Source: Burkholderiales bacterium (GTDB lineage Bacteria; Pseudomonadota; Gammaproteobacteria; Burkholderiales; JAEUOS01). Taken from it: a DNA stretch of 64,000 nt. The translations under genes and the position numbers were made by a program. Position 1 is the stretch's first letter. Each line of letters starts with the position of its first letter. Location: positions 62,001 through 126,000 of the forward strand of contig JAEUOR010000026.1 of the NCBI GenBank assembly GCA_016790635.1. Direction: 5' to 3'. The notes under the pieces are model-generated. The model was not told the origin of the DNA. It made no database searches and saw only the letters and a list, made by a program, of their open reading frames with translations. Positions 16,513-25,478 of the stretch are shown piece by piece.

Positions 16513-17916
16513 TCAGACCGCCCGGGCTTGCGGTCGCGTGAGCACCTCCGGCCGCAGCACCGCGGCCAGCCTGGCCGGCTCCATGAGTCCGCGCTCCAGC
16601 ACCAGGTCTTCGACCCGGCGCCCGGTTTCCAGCGCCAGGCGCGCAATCAGGGTGGCATTCTGGTAGCCGATGTAGGGATTCAATGCCGTGGCCAGCCCGA
16701 CCGAATTGCGCACCCGTTCGGCCAGCAGTTCACGGTTGGCCGTGATGCCGGCCACGCAATTGGTCGCCAGGGTCGTGCAGGCAGCTGTCAGGTGGGACAG
16801 GCTCTTGGCCAGCGAGTAGGCGATGATGGGCTCGAAGGCGTTCAACTGCAGTTGCCCGCCTTCGGAGGCCATGGTGATGGTCATGTCGTTGCCGATGACC
16901 TCGAACGCCACCTGGTTGACGACCTCGGGAATGATGGGATTGACCTTGCCGGGCATGATGGACGACCCGGCCGCGCGCGCCGGCAGGCCGATCTCGTTCA
17001 AGCCGCCCTGCGGCCCGGAGGACAACAGGCGCAGGTCATTGCAGGTCTTGGAGAGCTTGACCGCGACCCGCTTCAGGATGCCGGAAAGCTGCACGAAGGC
17101 GCCGGTATCCTGGGTGGCCTCGATGAAGTTGGGCGCCATGACCAGCGACTCGCCGGCCAGACGCGAGAGGTGCCGGCACGCCGCCGGGGCGTAATCCGGG
17201 TCGGTGTTGATGCCGGTGCCGATCGCGGTCGCGCCCAGGCTGATCTCGCGCATCAGGCCGATGGCCTCGGTCAGGCGCTGCTCGTCTTCGCCAAGCATCA
17301 CGGCGTAGGTGGAGAACTCCTGGCCCAGGGTCATGGGCACCGCGTCCTGCAGCTGGGTGCGGCCGATCTTGAGCACGTCGCGAAACTCGAAGGCCTTGGC
17401 CTCGAATGCTGCGCGCAGGGTGGCCATGGCGGCGATCAGGCGGCGGATGCCGAAGATCGAGGTCAGGCGCAGCGCCGTCGGGTAGACATCGTTGGTCGAT
17501 TGCGAGCAGTTGACGATCTCGATCGGATGCAGGGCCGCGTAGTCGCCCTTCGCGCGGCCCATGAGTTCCAGCGCGCGATTGGCGATGACCTCGTTGGCGT
17601 TCATGTTGGTCGATGTGCCGGCGCCGCCCTGGATCATGTCGACCACGAATTCGGCATCGAACTTGCCGGATGCGACCTCCTCGCAGGCGCGAAAAACCGC
17701 GTCGGCCGCAGCGGCCGGGATCAGCCCCAAGTCGCGGTTGGCGATCGCTGCGGCGTGCTTGACCAGCGCCAGCGAGCGCACCAGGTCGGCTGACGCGCCG
17801 ATGGGCACGCCGGTGATCGGGAAATTCTCGCGCGCCCGCAGGGTGTGGATGCCCCAGTAAGCGTCGGCGGGGACAGCGCGGTCCCCGAGCAGGTCGTGTT
17901 CGGTACGGGTGGTCAT
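16513..17916 (-). CDS. aspA: Aspartate ammonia-lyase
   Basis: 467 residues, the usual size of aspartase. It begins with the family N-terminus RTEHDLLGDRAVPADAYWG, has GGAGTSTNMNANEV (substrate-binding loop, residues 97-110) and the fumarase/aspartase signature GSSIMPGKVN at 317-326 with the catalytic serine S318. It converts aspartate to fumarate and ammonia in the cytoplasm. Lying directly upstream of gltI on the same strand, it ties the transporter to aspartate catabolism. Fumarase C is excluded by the start region and overall motifs. Confidence 0.92.
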   Translation of the reverse strand: MTTRTEHDLLGDRAVPADAYWGIHTLRARENFPITGVPIGASADLVRSLALVKHAAAIANRDLGLIPAAAADAVFRACEEVASGKFDAEFVVDMIQGGAGTSTNMNANEVIANRALELMGRAKGDYAALHPIEIVNCSQSTNDVYPTALRLTSIFGIRRLIAAMATLRAAFEAKAFEFRDVLKIGRTQLQDAVPMTLGQEFSTYAVMLGEDEQRLTEAIGLMREISLGATAIGTGINTDPDYAPAACRHLSRLAGESLVMAPNFIEATQDTGAFVQLSGILKRVAVKLSKTCNDLRLLSSGPQGGLNEIGLPARAAGSSIMPGKVNPIIPEVVNQVAFEVIGNDMTITMASEGGQLQLNAFEPIIAYSLAKSLSHLTAACTTLATNCVAGITANRELLAERVRNSVGLATALNPYIGYQNATLIARLALETGRRVEDLVLERGLMEPARLAAVLRPEVLTRPQARAV

Positions 17917-18032
17917 CGGGCGCCTTGGCCGTGGGTGTCGATGACCGCAACTCTACGGACCGGCGCGCGAACGCGCCAATGCCGTGTTTTCATCACCCCA
18001 TGCGCGGCGCGCATGAAGCCGGCAGGGCGAAC

Positions 18033-18992
18033 TCAGTCGACGCGCGCGCCGGAGAGTTCGACCATGCGCTTGGCCCGCGGATAGTCGGTCTTGAAGAACG
18101 CGCTGAATTCGGCCGAGCCCAGGTTGCGGGCCTCGCTGCCGTCGGCCTGCAGGCGGTCGCGGAAGGCACTGTCCTGCAGGGCTCTGGTCATTTCGGCATC
18201 GATGCGTTTCACCACATCGGCTGGCATCTTCGCCGGCCCGAACAGGCCGAACCACGAAATGTAGTCATAGCCCGGCACGGCATCGGCGATCGAAGGCACA
18301 TCCGGTATGGCGTGGTTGCGCCTGGTTCCGGTCACGCCGAGGGCACGCAGGCGACCGGCCTTGATGTGCGGCACTGCGGTCGCCAGCGTCGGAAAGCCGC
18401 ACAAGGTGGTCTTGCCAAGCACCGAGTTGATGATGTCCGGGGCACCCTTGAAAGGCACGTGCACCATGTCCACCCCGGCGCCCGACTTGAAGAGTTCGCC
18501 GCAAAAGTGCGCGCCGCTGCCGTTGCCGCCTGAGGCAAAGTTGTGCTTGCCCGGCGCTTCCTTGAGCATGCGCACCAGTTCCGCAGTGGTCTTGACCGGC
18601 GTGTCCGGATGCACCACCAGCACGTGCGGCATCACCGTGGTGAGATTGAGCAGCGTGAAATCGGTGAGCGGGTCAAAGCCGATCTTGCGATACAGCCAGG
18701 GGTTGGTCGCGACCGCCGAGGTCGCCAGGCCGATCGTGTAGCCGTCCGGCGGCGCCTTGGCGACCATCTCGGTACCGATGTTGCCGCCGGCACCCGGGCG
18801 ATTCTCGATCACCAGCGACTGGCCGAGCGGGCCGCCCAGGCGCTCGGCCAGCACGCGCGCCAGGACGTCGGGCGCGCTGCCCGGAAGGTAGGGGACGATG
18901 AAGCGCACCGGCTTGGACGGCCACGCCTGGGCGAATGCGGCCGCAGGCAGGCCCAGGGCCAGGGTGGTGGCGAGAAAGTCGCGTCGCTGCAT
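18033..18992 (-). CDS. Bug-family periplasmic substrate-binding protein
   Basis: 319 residues. It starts MQRRDFLATTLALGLPAAAFAQ, a signal sequence with a twin-arginine-like RRDFL, then AWPSKPVRFIVPYLPGSAPD; the usual PPGG loop is changed to LPGS. IENRPGAGGNIG, MVHVPFKGAPDI and a C-terminal KRMVELSGARVD match the family. It lies 116 bp upstream of aspA on the same strand and is divergent from the sulfatase gene. The altered loop may indicate a different ligand. Confidence 0.9.
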   Translation of the reverse strand: MQRRDFLATTLALGLPAAAFAQAWPSKPVRFIVPYLPGSAPDVLARVLAERLGGPLGQSLVIENRPGAGGNIGTEMVAKAPPDGYTIGLATSAVATNPWLYRKIGFDPLTDFTLLNLTTVMPHVLVVHPDTPVKTTAELVRMLKEAPGKHNFASGGNGSGAHFCGELFKSGAGVDMVHVPFKGAPDIINSVLGKTTLCGFPTLATAVPHIKAGRLRALGVTGTRRNHAIPDVPSIADAVPGYDYISWFGLFGPAKMPADVVKRIDAEMTRALQDSAFRDRLQADGSEARNLGSAEFSAFFKTDYPRAKRMVELSGARVD

Positions 18993-19056
18993 GGCTAGTC
19001 TCCGTTAAAGGTGGGAAGTATATTAGCGCCCTCATTCACCCTATCCACCTCACGCG

Positions 19057-20505
19057 ATGCGCCCCGCCAACCTCATCATCCTGTTTTCCGACGAGCACAA
19101 TCCCAAGGTCATGGGGGCGGCCGGGCACCCGTTTATTTCGACACCCCATCTCGACGGCCTGGCCGCGCGCGGGGTGCGTTATACCCAGGCCTCCACCCCC
19201 TGCCCGATCTGCGTGCCGGCACGCGCCGCGCTCGCCGTCGGTCGCTACAACCACGAGATCGGCTACTGGGACAACGCGGACGCCTACGAGGGCAGCATCC
19301 CGAGCTGGCACCATGTGCTGCGCGAACGCGGCCACGAGGTGGTCTCCTTCGGCAAGCTGCATTTTCGCGGGCACCCCGGCGACGACCACGGGTTCTCGAA
19401 GGAAGTGCTGCCCATGCACATCGTCGATGGCAAGGGCGACCTGCTCGCGCTCAACCGCGGACCCGATGCGCCGCCGCGCGGCGGCGCGAAAAAGATGATC
19501 GGCATGGCCGGCCCCGGCGAATCCGACTACACCCGCTACGACCGCGACGTCGCTGCCGCGGCGCAGGTCTGGCTCTACGAAGAGGCGGCCAAGCACAAAG
19601 ACAAGCCCTGGGTGCTGTTCGTCTCCCTCGTCACACCGCATTTCCCGCTGACCGCGCCCTCCGAGTACTTCTACCGCTACGCGCGCATGCAGCTGCCGAT
19701 GCCCAAGTTGTACGCCAGGAACGAGCGCCCGCATCACCCGATCCTGGATGACTACGCGCGCACCATGCCCTATGACGCGCACATGAAGGGCGAGGCCGAC
19801 GTGCGCCGCGCACTGGCGGGCTACTTCGGACTCACCAGCTTTATGGACGAGCAGGTCGGCAAGGTGCTGTCCGCTCTCAAGGAGACCGGCCTGGCCGATT
19901 CGACCCGCATCCTCTACACCGCCGACCACGGCGACAACAACGGCGCGCGCGGCCTGTGGGGCAAGTCGACCATGTACGAGGAATCGGTGGGCGTGCCGAT
20001 GATCCTGGCCGGACCCGACGTGCCGGCGGGCAAAACCGTGTCCACGCCGACCAACCTGGTCGACGTCTTCGCGACCGTGCTCGATGCGGTCGACAGCCCC
20101 CAGGTGCCCTCGTCCGGGCAGTCGCTCTTCGGCATGTGGGACAAACCGGACGCCGAGCGCACCGTTTTCGCCGAGTACCACGCCTCCGGCTCGCGCGAGG
20201 CCTTCTTCATGGTGCAGGACCGGCGCTACAAGTACATCCGCCCGACCACCTACCCGGTGCAGCTCTACGACCGCCACAAGGACCCCGAGGAACTGCGCGA
20301 CGTGGCCGGCGACCCCGACTACGCCGATGTCATCGCCAGCATGGAAAAGCGTCTGCGCGAACGCCTCGACCCGGCCGAGGTGGACGCGCGCGCAAAAAAG
20401 CGCCAGGCCGAACAGCTGGCCGCGCACGGCGGGTGGGAAGTGGTGCTCAAGCGCGGCGACCTGCCCTATTCGCCGCCGCCCGGCGTGGCAGCGAGCTGGA
20501 GCTGA
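19057..20505 (+). CDS. Sulfatase / phosphonate monoester hydrolase family enzyme
   Basis: 482 residues of a type I sulfatase. Metal-binding residues appear in LFSDEHNPK near the N-terminus and TADHGDNNG later. The formylglycine motif is CVPAR (C52-x-P-x-R56), so activation by a formylglycine-generating enzyme is expected; no such gene is in the window. No signal peptide is seen, so it acts in the cytoplasm. It resembles choline-sulfatase and arylsulfatase-like enzymes, but the substrate is not determined. The MaoC gene follows 4 nt after its stop. Confidence 0.88.
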   Translation: MRPANLIILFSDEHNPKVMGAAGHPFISTPHLDGLAARGVRYTQASTPCPICVPARAALAVGRYNHEIGYWDNADAYEGSIPSWHHVLRERGHEVVSFGKLHFRGHPGDDHGFSKEVLPMHIVDGKGDLLALNRGPDAPPRGGAKKMIGMAGPGESDYTRYDRDVAAAAQVWLYEEAAKHKDKPWVLFVSLVTPHFPLTAPSEYFYRYARMQLPMPKLYARNERPHHPILDDYARTMPYDAHMKGEADVRRALAGYFGLTSFMDEQVGKVLSALKETGLADSTRILYTADHGDNNGARGLWGKSTMYEESVGVPMILAGPDVPAGKTVSTPTNLVDVFATVLDAVDSPQVPSSGQSLFGMWDKPDAERTVFAEYHASGSREAFFMVQDRRYKYIRPTTYPVQLYDRHKDPEELRDVAGDPDYADVIASMEKRLRERLDPAEVDARAKKRQAEQLAAHGGWEVVLKRGDLPYSPPPGVAASWS

Positions 20506-20509
20506 CGCC

Positions 20510-21016
20510 GTGGCGCAGGCGGGTGCCGGCTTCGATGCGAAGAGCCATCGCCTGTGCGAATCACGCTACTTCGACGACTTCGCCTTGGGCGAGCGCTTCG
20601 TGCTGCCCTCGCGCACCATGACCGAGGCGCTCTTCGCCGCGTTCTCGCTCGCCAGCGGCGACAACCACCCGGTGCACTACGACGTCGAATACTGCCGCGC
20701 GCACGGCATGCCGCACATGTTGGCGCACGGGTTCCAGGTGCTCGCGCAGACCGCGGCCGGGGCCGGCCTCTTTCCGCACATGGTGGAAGATTCCCTCAAG
20801 GGATTCATCGAGCAGAGCAGCCGCTTCCTGGGCCGCGTGTTCGTGGGCGACACGCTGTACTGCGCGCTCGAAGTCAGCAACCTGGCGCCGAACCGGTCCA
20901 CCGGCGTCCTGACGCTACGCTCGACGGTGCACAACCAGCGCGGCGAGCTGGTCATGGAGGGAGAGCAGAAATACCTGCTCCTGAAGCGTCCGACCGGAAC
21001 GTCCGCAGGCGTCTGA
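20510..21016 (+). CDS. MaoC-like hotdog-fold dehydratase
   Basis: 168 residues if the GTG at 20510 is used, which is the first start after the sulfatase stop and gives the expected length. It has the MaoC hydratase motif FSLASGDNHPVHYDVEYCRAH (catalytic Asp-His pair) and HMLAHGFQVLA. Such proteins hydrate or dehydrate acyl-CoA thioesters. It is in an operon with the sulfatase, an unusual pairing; the adjacent enoyl-CoA hydratase gene points the other way. Confidence 0.85.
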   Translation: MAQAGAGFDAKSHRLCESRYFDDFALGERFVLPSRTMTEALFAAFSLASGDNHPVHYDVEYCRAHGMPHMLAHGFQVLAQTAAGAGLFPHMVEDSLKGFIEQSSRFLGRVFVGDTLYCALEVSNLAPNRSTGVLTLRSTVHNQRGELVMEGEQKYLLLKRPTGTSAGV

Positions 21017-21053
21017 GACTACGCCAGCGCCGCTCCACGCGGCACAGCTGCGC

Positions 21054-21821
21054 TCAAGGCTTTTTCCACACGGGCTTGCGCTTTTCGACGAACGCCGTCA
21101 GCCCCTCTTTCGAGTCGTCGGTGGCGATGGTGGCCGCCAGCAGGTTCACCGCACCGGCCACGCCGCTGCGGTAATTCGAGTCGATCGCCTGCATGAAGGC
21201 CGCGCGCCCCATGCGCACCAGTTCGGGCGACTTGGCCGCCAGGGTCTGCGCGAGTTTGCGCGCCTCGGCAAGTAGCTCCGCAGCGGGCGCGACGCGGCTC
21301 ACCAGGCCCAGGCTTTGCGCCTCCTCTGCACCGAACGTGCGTCCGGTGAAGAGCAGGTCGAAAGCACGATAGCGGCCGACGATGCGCGGCAGGTGGGTGT
21401 AATGGATCGCGGGCAGGAGTCCGATGTCGACTTCCGGATAGCCGAAGGTGGCATTGTCGGCAGCCACGATCAGGTCGCACGAGATCGCCAGCGACATGCC
21501 GCCACCGCGGGCCGCCCCGCCGACGGCGGCGATCGACGGCTTGCCGAGGTTGAATTGAACATCGCACAGCCGCGTGTAAAGCCGTTCGATGGTCGCGCGC
21601 GCCTGCGCGTGCGGGCTGTCAAGGAACGAAGCCAGGTCGAGTCCGCCGCAAAAACGCCCCGGCAGCGCGCTCGAGATGATGATGGCGCGCACGCCAGCGT
21701 CCGCGCCGGCCCGCTGCAGCAGGGCCAGCAACTGGTCCAGCAAGGCATCGTCGAGCGCGTTGACCGGCGGGTGGTTGATGAGGATCTCGGCGACGTTGTC
21801 GCGGACGGTGTAGTCGAGCAT
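21054..21821 (-). CDS. Enoyl-CoA hydratase/isomerase (crotonase) family protein
   Basis: 255 residues. The crotonase landmarks are NHPPVNALDDALLDQL, the oxyanion-hole segment around RFCGGLDLASFL, the second one GGAARGGGMSLAISCDLIVA, and FGYPEVDIGLLPA. Residues vary at the position of the first catalytic glutamate, so the reaction type (hydratase, isomerase or thioesterase-like) is open. It starts 2 nt after the stop of the PEP-CTERM gene on the same strand. Confidence 0.88.
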   Translation of the reverse strand: MLDYTVRDNVAEILINHPPVNALDDALLDQLLALLQRAGADAGVRAIIISSALPGRFCGGLDLASFLDSPHAQARATIERLYTRLCDVQFNLGKPSIAAVGGAARGGGMSLAISCDLIVAADNATFGYPEVDIGLLPAIHYTHLPRIVGRYRAFDLLFTGRTFGAEEAQSLGLVSRVAPAAELLAEARKLAQTLAAKSPELVRMGRAAFMQAIDSNYRSGVAGAVNLLAATIATDDSKEGLTAFVEKRKPVWKKP

Positions 21822-21823
21822 GG

Positions 21824-22654
21824 TCAGGCAGGCGACCGGTCCGCACTGCGCCGACGCGCCGCCAGCATTGCCAGCCCCGCCGCAAACATGATCCAGGCGC
21901 CCGGCTCGGGCACCGGAGCCAACTGCGACAGGCCGGTGGCGTCGGTATAGGACAGGTTGAGGGTATTGAATGCGTCACCATAGGTGCCGTTGCGCCCGGT
22001 GGCACTCAACTTGGCCCAGACGTAGAAGAGGTCGCCGACACTGAGCGCGTCGATGTCGAGCGCGCCAGGCACGCTTTGCGCACTGCCATTGGCAGTCAGC
22101 GACAGGGTGGCCCGATCCACCAACTGCAAATCAGAGGAAAGGGCGATCACCTCGAACTCCATCGTCCCCACATCGGAAGAGAACTGAGCGGGGCTCAGGG
22201 GATCGAGATCGCGGAACACCAGCACGTCGGCGCGGACGCTGCCGGTGGCCTGGCCGGTGAGGGCGAGTTCCAGGGTGTAGGTGGACAGGCCGCCCGCCCC
22301 GACGTAAAAGCCCTGCATGCCCGTCGCGCTGGCCTGCAGCTGCGACGAGCGCAGTGGGTCAGCAAAAGCTTCGGCGCGCAGGATCGGCAGGCTGACCGGG
22401 CCGGTGAGCGTTACCTCGGCGCGGCCATTGCCATCGATGTTCGATAGCGCCGACTGGCTGGTGGCAAATCCCGCGCCACCGTCAAAGTCGCTGCCGAACT
22501 GACTGCCGGGGCCGCCGCAGAAGCTGGGGCACGGGGAAATGGAACTCACGCCGGTCTGCGCGGCAAACGTGGTCTGGGCCGCCGCTCCACCAGAGGCGGC
22601 GCCAAGGCCCAACGCCACGGCGACGGCGACAACGAACGAAGGTCGTGCAAACAT
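21824..22654 (-). CDS. PEP-CTERM sorting-domain protein, function unknown
   Basis: 276 residues. A signal peptide (MFARPSFVVAVAVALGLG, cleavage near AAAQ) and a C-terminal sorting tail, VPEPGAWIMFAAGLAMLAARRR, frame a threonine/serine-rich beta-type ectodomain. Such proteins are exported, processed by an exosortase (EpsH/XrtA type) and found with exopolysaccharide. The ATG at 22654 has a GGAGAAG Shine-Dalgarno; a longer in-frame extension lacks one. No exosortase gene is in the window. Confidence 0.88.
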   Translation of the reverse strand: MFARPSFVVAVAVALGLGAASGGAAAQTTFAAQTGVSSISPCPSFCGGPGSQFGSDFDGGAGFATSQSALSNIDGNGRAEVTLTGPVSLPILRAEAFADPLRSSQLQASATGMQGFYVGAGGLSTYTLELALTGQATGSVRADVLVFRDLDPLSPAQFSSDVGTMEFEVIALSSDLQLVDRATLSLTANGSAQSVPGALDIDALSVGDLFYVWAKLSATGRNGTYGDAFNTLNLSYTDATGLSQLAPVPEPGAWIMFAAGLAMLAARRRSADRSPA

Positions 22655-22844
22655 GCGACTTCTCCAGGATTGGTGTATGACTGTCAAGCTTGCAATGATG
22701 CCACGCGCGGGCCCTGCCGCCCCGGGAAGCCGCGAGGCCCCGAACTCGGGGTTGACCAGGAAGTTGAGCACCGAGCGTACGGCCAAGCACCGGATGCGCA
22801 GATCAAAAAGCGTGTCCTCGACCATGCGCCCACCCTGGCGGAAC

Positions 22845-23782
22845 TCAGCGCTTGCGCGTCGCCTCGCGCGCGATCCAGCGGTCCAGCGCGTTGACGCGAT
22901 TCGTGCCGAACATGCCACGCGCGAGTTTGTAACTCTCGCCATGCTTGGTCAGCAGTCCGTCCAGCTCGTCGCGAAATGACGGCGAATTCATGTGCGCCGC
23001 GAGTTTCTCCAGGACGACCGCAGTAGGCGCGTAGGTCGGTGCGGAATCGCGGTTGTACCGTTGCAGCAAAAAGTCCAGGGCGGTGTCCGCGTTGATGCGC
23101 CGGTCGCAGATGTCAAACGCCATGTGCAAGGAGTAGTCGTCGGCGGTCTGCACCAGGTGCGGGGTGTAGCTGCGCAAGTAAAGCGCATCGCCGGGTTCCA
23201 TGACGATCTCGGCCTGCACGGGACCGCGTGCGGCAGCGTCCATTTCGCTGACGTCGACCCAGCGCGGATGCTGGCGCTTGTGAATGAACCACTTCTTGCG
23301 CCCGGCCAGCTGTACCACCAGCACGTCGGCCGTGTCGCAGTGGCCGGAATAGGCCTCGCCGCCGGCCGCCTGCGAGAAAAACGCCACCGAATTGGCGAAC
23401 AGGTACTGACCCCCCCCTCGATCGCGCCGCACATCGCGTTGACCATCGGGTCGAACAGATCGATCGCCTCGAGCACGATGGCGGCGCCATTGGACAGGTA
23501 CTGTTCGAGAATGCCCTTGTTGAGGAGCGGAACTGCCGAGCCCTGGATCAGCTTGTGGCCCATCGCCGGGTTGCAATCCACCTCCTTGCCCTGCCAGTAG
23601 AGCTTGAAGTATTCGGGGCGCAGAAGCGGGTTGTTCAGATGCGTGCGCAAGTCCTCGATGGTGAAAAAGCCCGGCCGCTCGATCACGCGCTCGCCGCGCA
23701 CGAAGTCCTTGTCCGGGGGCAGCTTGAGCGCGGTCTTGTAATAGAAATCGCGCAATTGGCGCAGTTCGGGAGAGAGTTCCAT
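22845..23782 (-). pseudogene. Frameshifted JmjC/cupin-type 2OG oxygenase-like gene
   Basis: Two adjoining frames together make a protein of about 312 residues. The first, from the ATG at 23782, runs MELSPELRQLRDFYYKTALK to AMCGAIEGG. The second continues GGQYLFANSVAFFSQA to the end REATRKR. They meet in a run of eight C on the plus strand (23410-23417, eight G on the coding strand); nine G would restore the frame. The second part has HCD and TPHLVQ, the HxD...H iron triad of JmjC/cupin-like oxygenases. Both halves look well conserved, so this is a recent mutation, a variable tract or a sequencing error. Confidence 0.75.
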
Positions 23783-23886
23783 GGCCGATGCCCGGCCTCC
23801 AGTCCAATCGTGGAGGCCGGCGGAGTCGCGGGTGGCGCATGATAGCAATCAGGCGCGATCAACTCACGCTGCGAAACCTTGGCGTT

Positions 23887-24801
23887 CTATACCCTGCGCG
23901 CCGCCTCGATGATGAGATCGCGCATCCAGCGATGCAAGCCATCCTTGTGTGCCCGCTCGTGCCAGTACAGCGAGACGTCGAGCACCGGCAGCGGCACCGG
24001 CGGCGCGAGAATCTGCAAGGGCAGCGACGCGGCAAAAGTGCGCGCCACCCGCTCCGGGACCGTCGCCAGCAGATTGGAACGCGCGACGATCGCCGGGGCA
24101 ACCAGGAAGTTGGGGACGACGATGCCCCCGGCGCGGCGGATGCGCAGGTCCACCAGCGCGGTTTCGACCAGGCGCGCGTAGTTGCCCACCCCGGCCGGGC
24201 TGATGCGCACGTGGTCGGCCTGCTGGTATTGCGCCAGGGTCAGCGCGCCCTTGACGCTGGGATGACCCTTGCGCGCGATGCAGACCGAGGCCTCGCGGAA
24301 GATGAGGCGCGTGCGCAGCCCCGCGGGCGGGTCGACCAGATAGCCCACTCCCAGGTCGATCTGGCCCGAGGCCAGGAGTTCGAGGACGCGCCGCGGGTTG
24401 GGCGGCCGCGCGTCCAGGCCGATGCCAGGCGCTTCCGCTTCCAGCCTTGCCTGGATCGCGGGCAACACGACCATCAGCACGTAGTCGGTCGCGATCAGGC
24501 GAAAGACGCGCTCTTCGCGCCTGGGCTCGATCTTGCGCGCCCCGCCGGTGAGCGCGCGCGCCTGCTCGATGAGCGCGCCGGCCTTGGCGGCCAGTTCGAC
24601 CGCGCGCGGGGTCGGCACCATGCCGCGCGCGGTGCGCAGGAGCAATGGGTCGTCGAAGGTCGCGCGCAGGCGCTTGAGCAAGCCGCTCATGGCGGGCTGC
24701 GACATGCCCATGCGCTCGGCAGCGCGCGAGACGTTGCCTTCGGCGACCAGTACCTCGAGGGCAGCCAGGAGCTGCAGGTCAGGCAGGGCGGCGCCGTTCA
24801 C
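23887..24801 (-). CDS. LysR-family transcriptional regulator
   Basis: 304 residues. The N-terminal winged helix-turn-helix (LLAALEVLVAEGNVSRAAERMGMSQPAMSGLLKRLRATF, broken here by the motif ERMGMSQPAMS) is followed by a periplasmic-binding-like effector domain. It is divergent from the long cluster starting at 24918, the usual arrangement for a LysR regulator and its target. The 116-bp gap contains an AT-rich stretch with near-repeats of ATACT (24828-24845) that could be a T-N11-A type site. Effector unknown. Confidence 0.9.
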   Translation of the reverse strand: MNGAALPDLQLLAALEVLVAEGNVSRAAERMGMSQPAMSGLLKRLRATFDDPLLLRTARGMVPTPRAVELAAKAGALIEQARALTGGARKIEPRREERVFRLIATDYVLMVVLPAIQARLEAEAPGIGLDARPPNPRRVLELLASGQIDLGVGYLVDPPAGLRTRLIFREASVCIARKGHPSVKGALTLAQYQQADHVRISPAGVGNYARLVETALVDLRIRRAGGIVVPNFLVAPAIVARSNLLATVPERVARTFAASLPLQILAPPVPLPVLDVSLYWHERAHKDGLHRWMRDLIIEAARRV

Positions 24802-24917
24802 GATCGATGGGCAAGGTCATATCACGCATACTGATGAATACTATACGCACGGATCAATAGCAGTACGCAGCCCGGCTTTCTACAATCGACGCTCGTCATC
24901 GCCACGAGGAACATCGC

Positions 24918-25478
24918 ATGTCGCAGAGCGCGCCCGGCACCACCCACTACACCCGCGTCGCCGGCCCCGGCGTCGAGATGCCCACAGCCGAGGTGATGAA
25001 GAACGTCGCCTTTTACCGCGACCTGATGGTCGATCCCAACGCCTTTGTCGACAAGGCCGACCCGACCAAGCGCCTGCCGATCAAGTACGTGATCTCGACT
25101 GACAACAAGGCCGCGCCGGCCGGCATCGCCACCCCGCACAGCTTCCACATGTGCTTCATCGAGTCCAGGGCCGGCAACTCGCCGGTGATCCACGCCCACG
25201 AGTATCGCGAGATCTTCATGCCCATCAAGGGGCGCTATCGCATCTTTTTCAACAAGGATCCCGAGGAGTTCGTCGAGCTGGGCCCCTTCGACACCTTCTC
25301 GGTGCCGCCCATGCTGTGGCGCCGCGTCGAGCAGCAGGGCGAGCCCGGAGAGCCCGGCATGGTGATGGTGATCTACGACAACGTCGAGGATCCGAACCGC
25401 GGCCTGTTCGTGCCGCAGGAGGTGATCGACGCCGACCAGGCCGCGGGCTTCGACCCCTACGCCAAGAGCGCGGCGTGA
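24918..25478 (+). CDS. Cupin-domain protein, function unknown
   Basis: 186 residues with one cupin barrel. The first cupin motif is complete: G86, then H92-x-H94, E98 and G104 (GNSPVIHAHEYREIFMPIKG). The second motif (SVPPMLWRRVE) lacks the usual histidine, so the metal site has three rather than four ligands. It is the first gene of the cluster facing the LysR gene, and its stop overlaps the GTG of the next gene (GTGA at 25475-25478). Possible roles are a small dioxygenase, isomerase or ligand-binding protein. Confidence 0.78.
   Translation: MSQSAPGTTHYTRVAGPGVEMPTAEVMKNVAFYRDLMVDPNAFVDKADPTKRLPIKYVISTDNKAAPAGIATPHSFHMCFIESRAGNSPVIHAHEYREIFMPIKGRYRIFFNKDPEEFVELGPFDTFSVPPMLWRRVEQQGEPGEPGMVMVIYDNVEDPNRGLFVPQEVIDADQAAGFDPYAKSAA

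Noticed and set aside
22692..22703. Sigma-54-like sequence upstream of the first PEP-CTERM gene (minus strand TGGCATCATTGC)
   Set aside because: The GG and GC elements are only 9 bp apart instead of 12, which sigma-54 does not tolerate.
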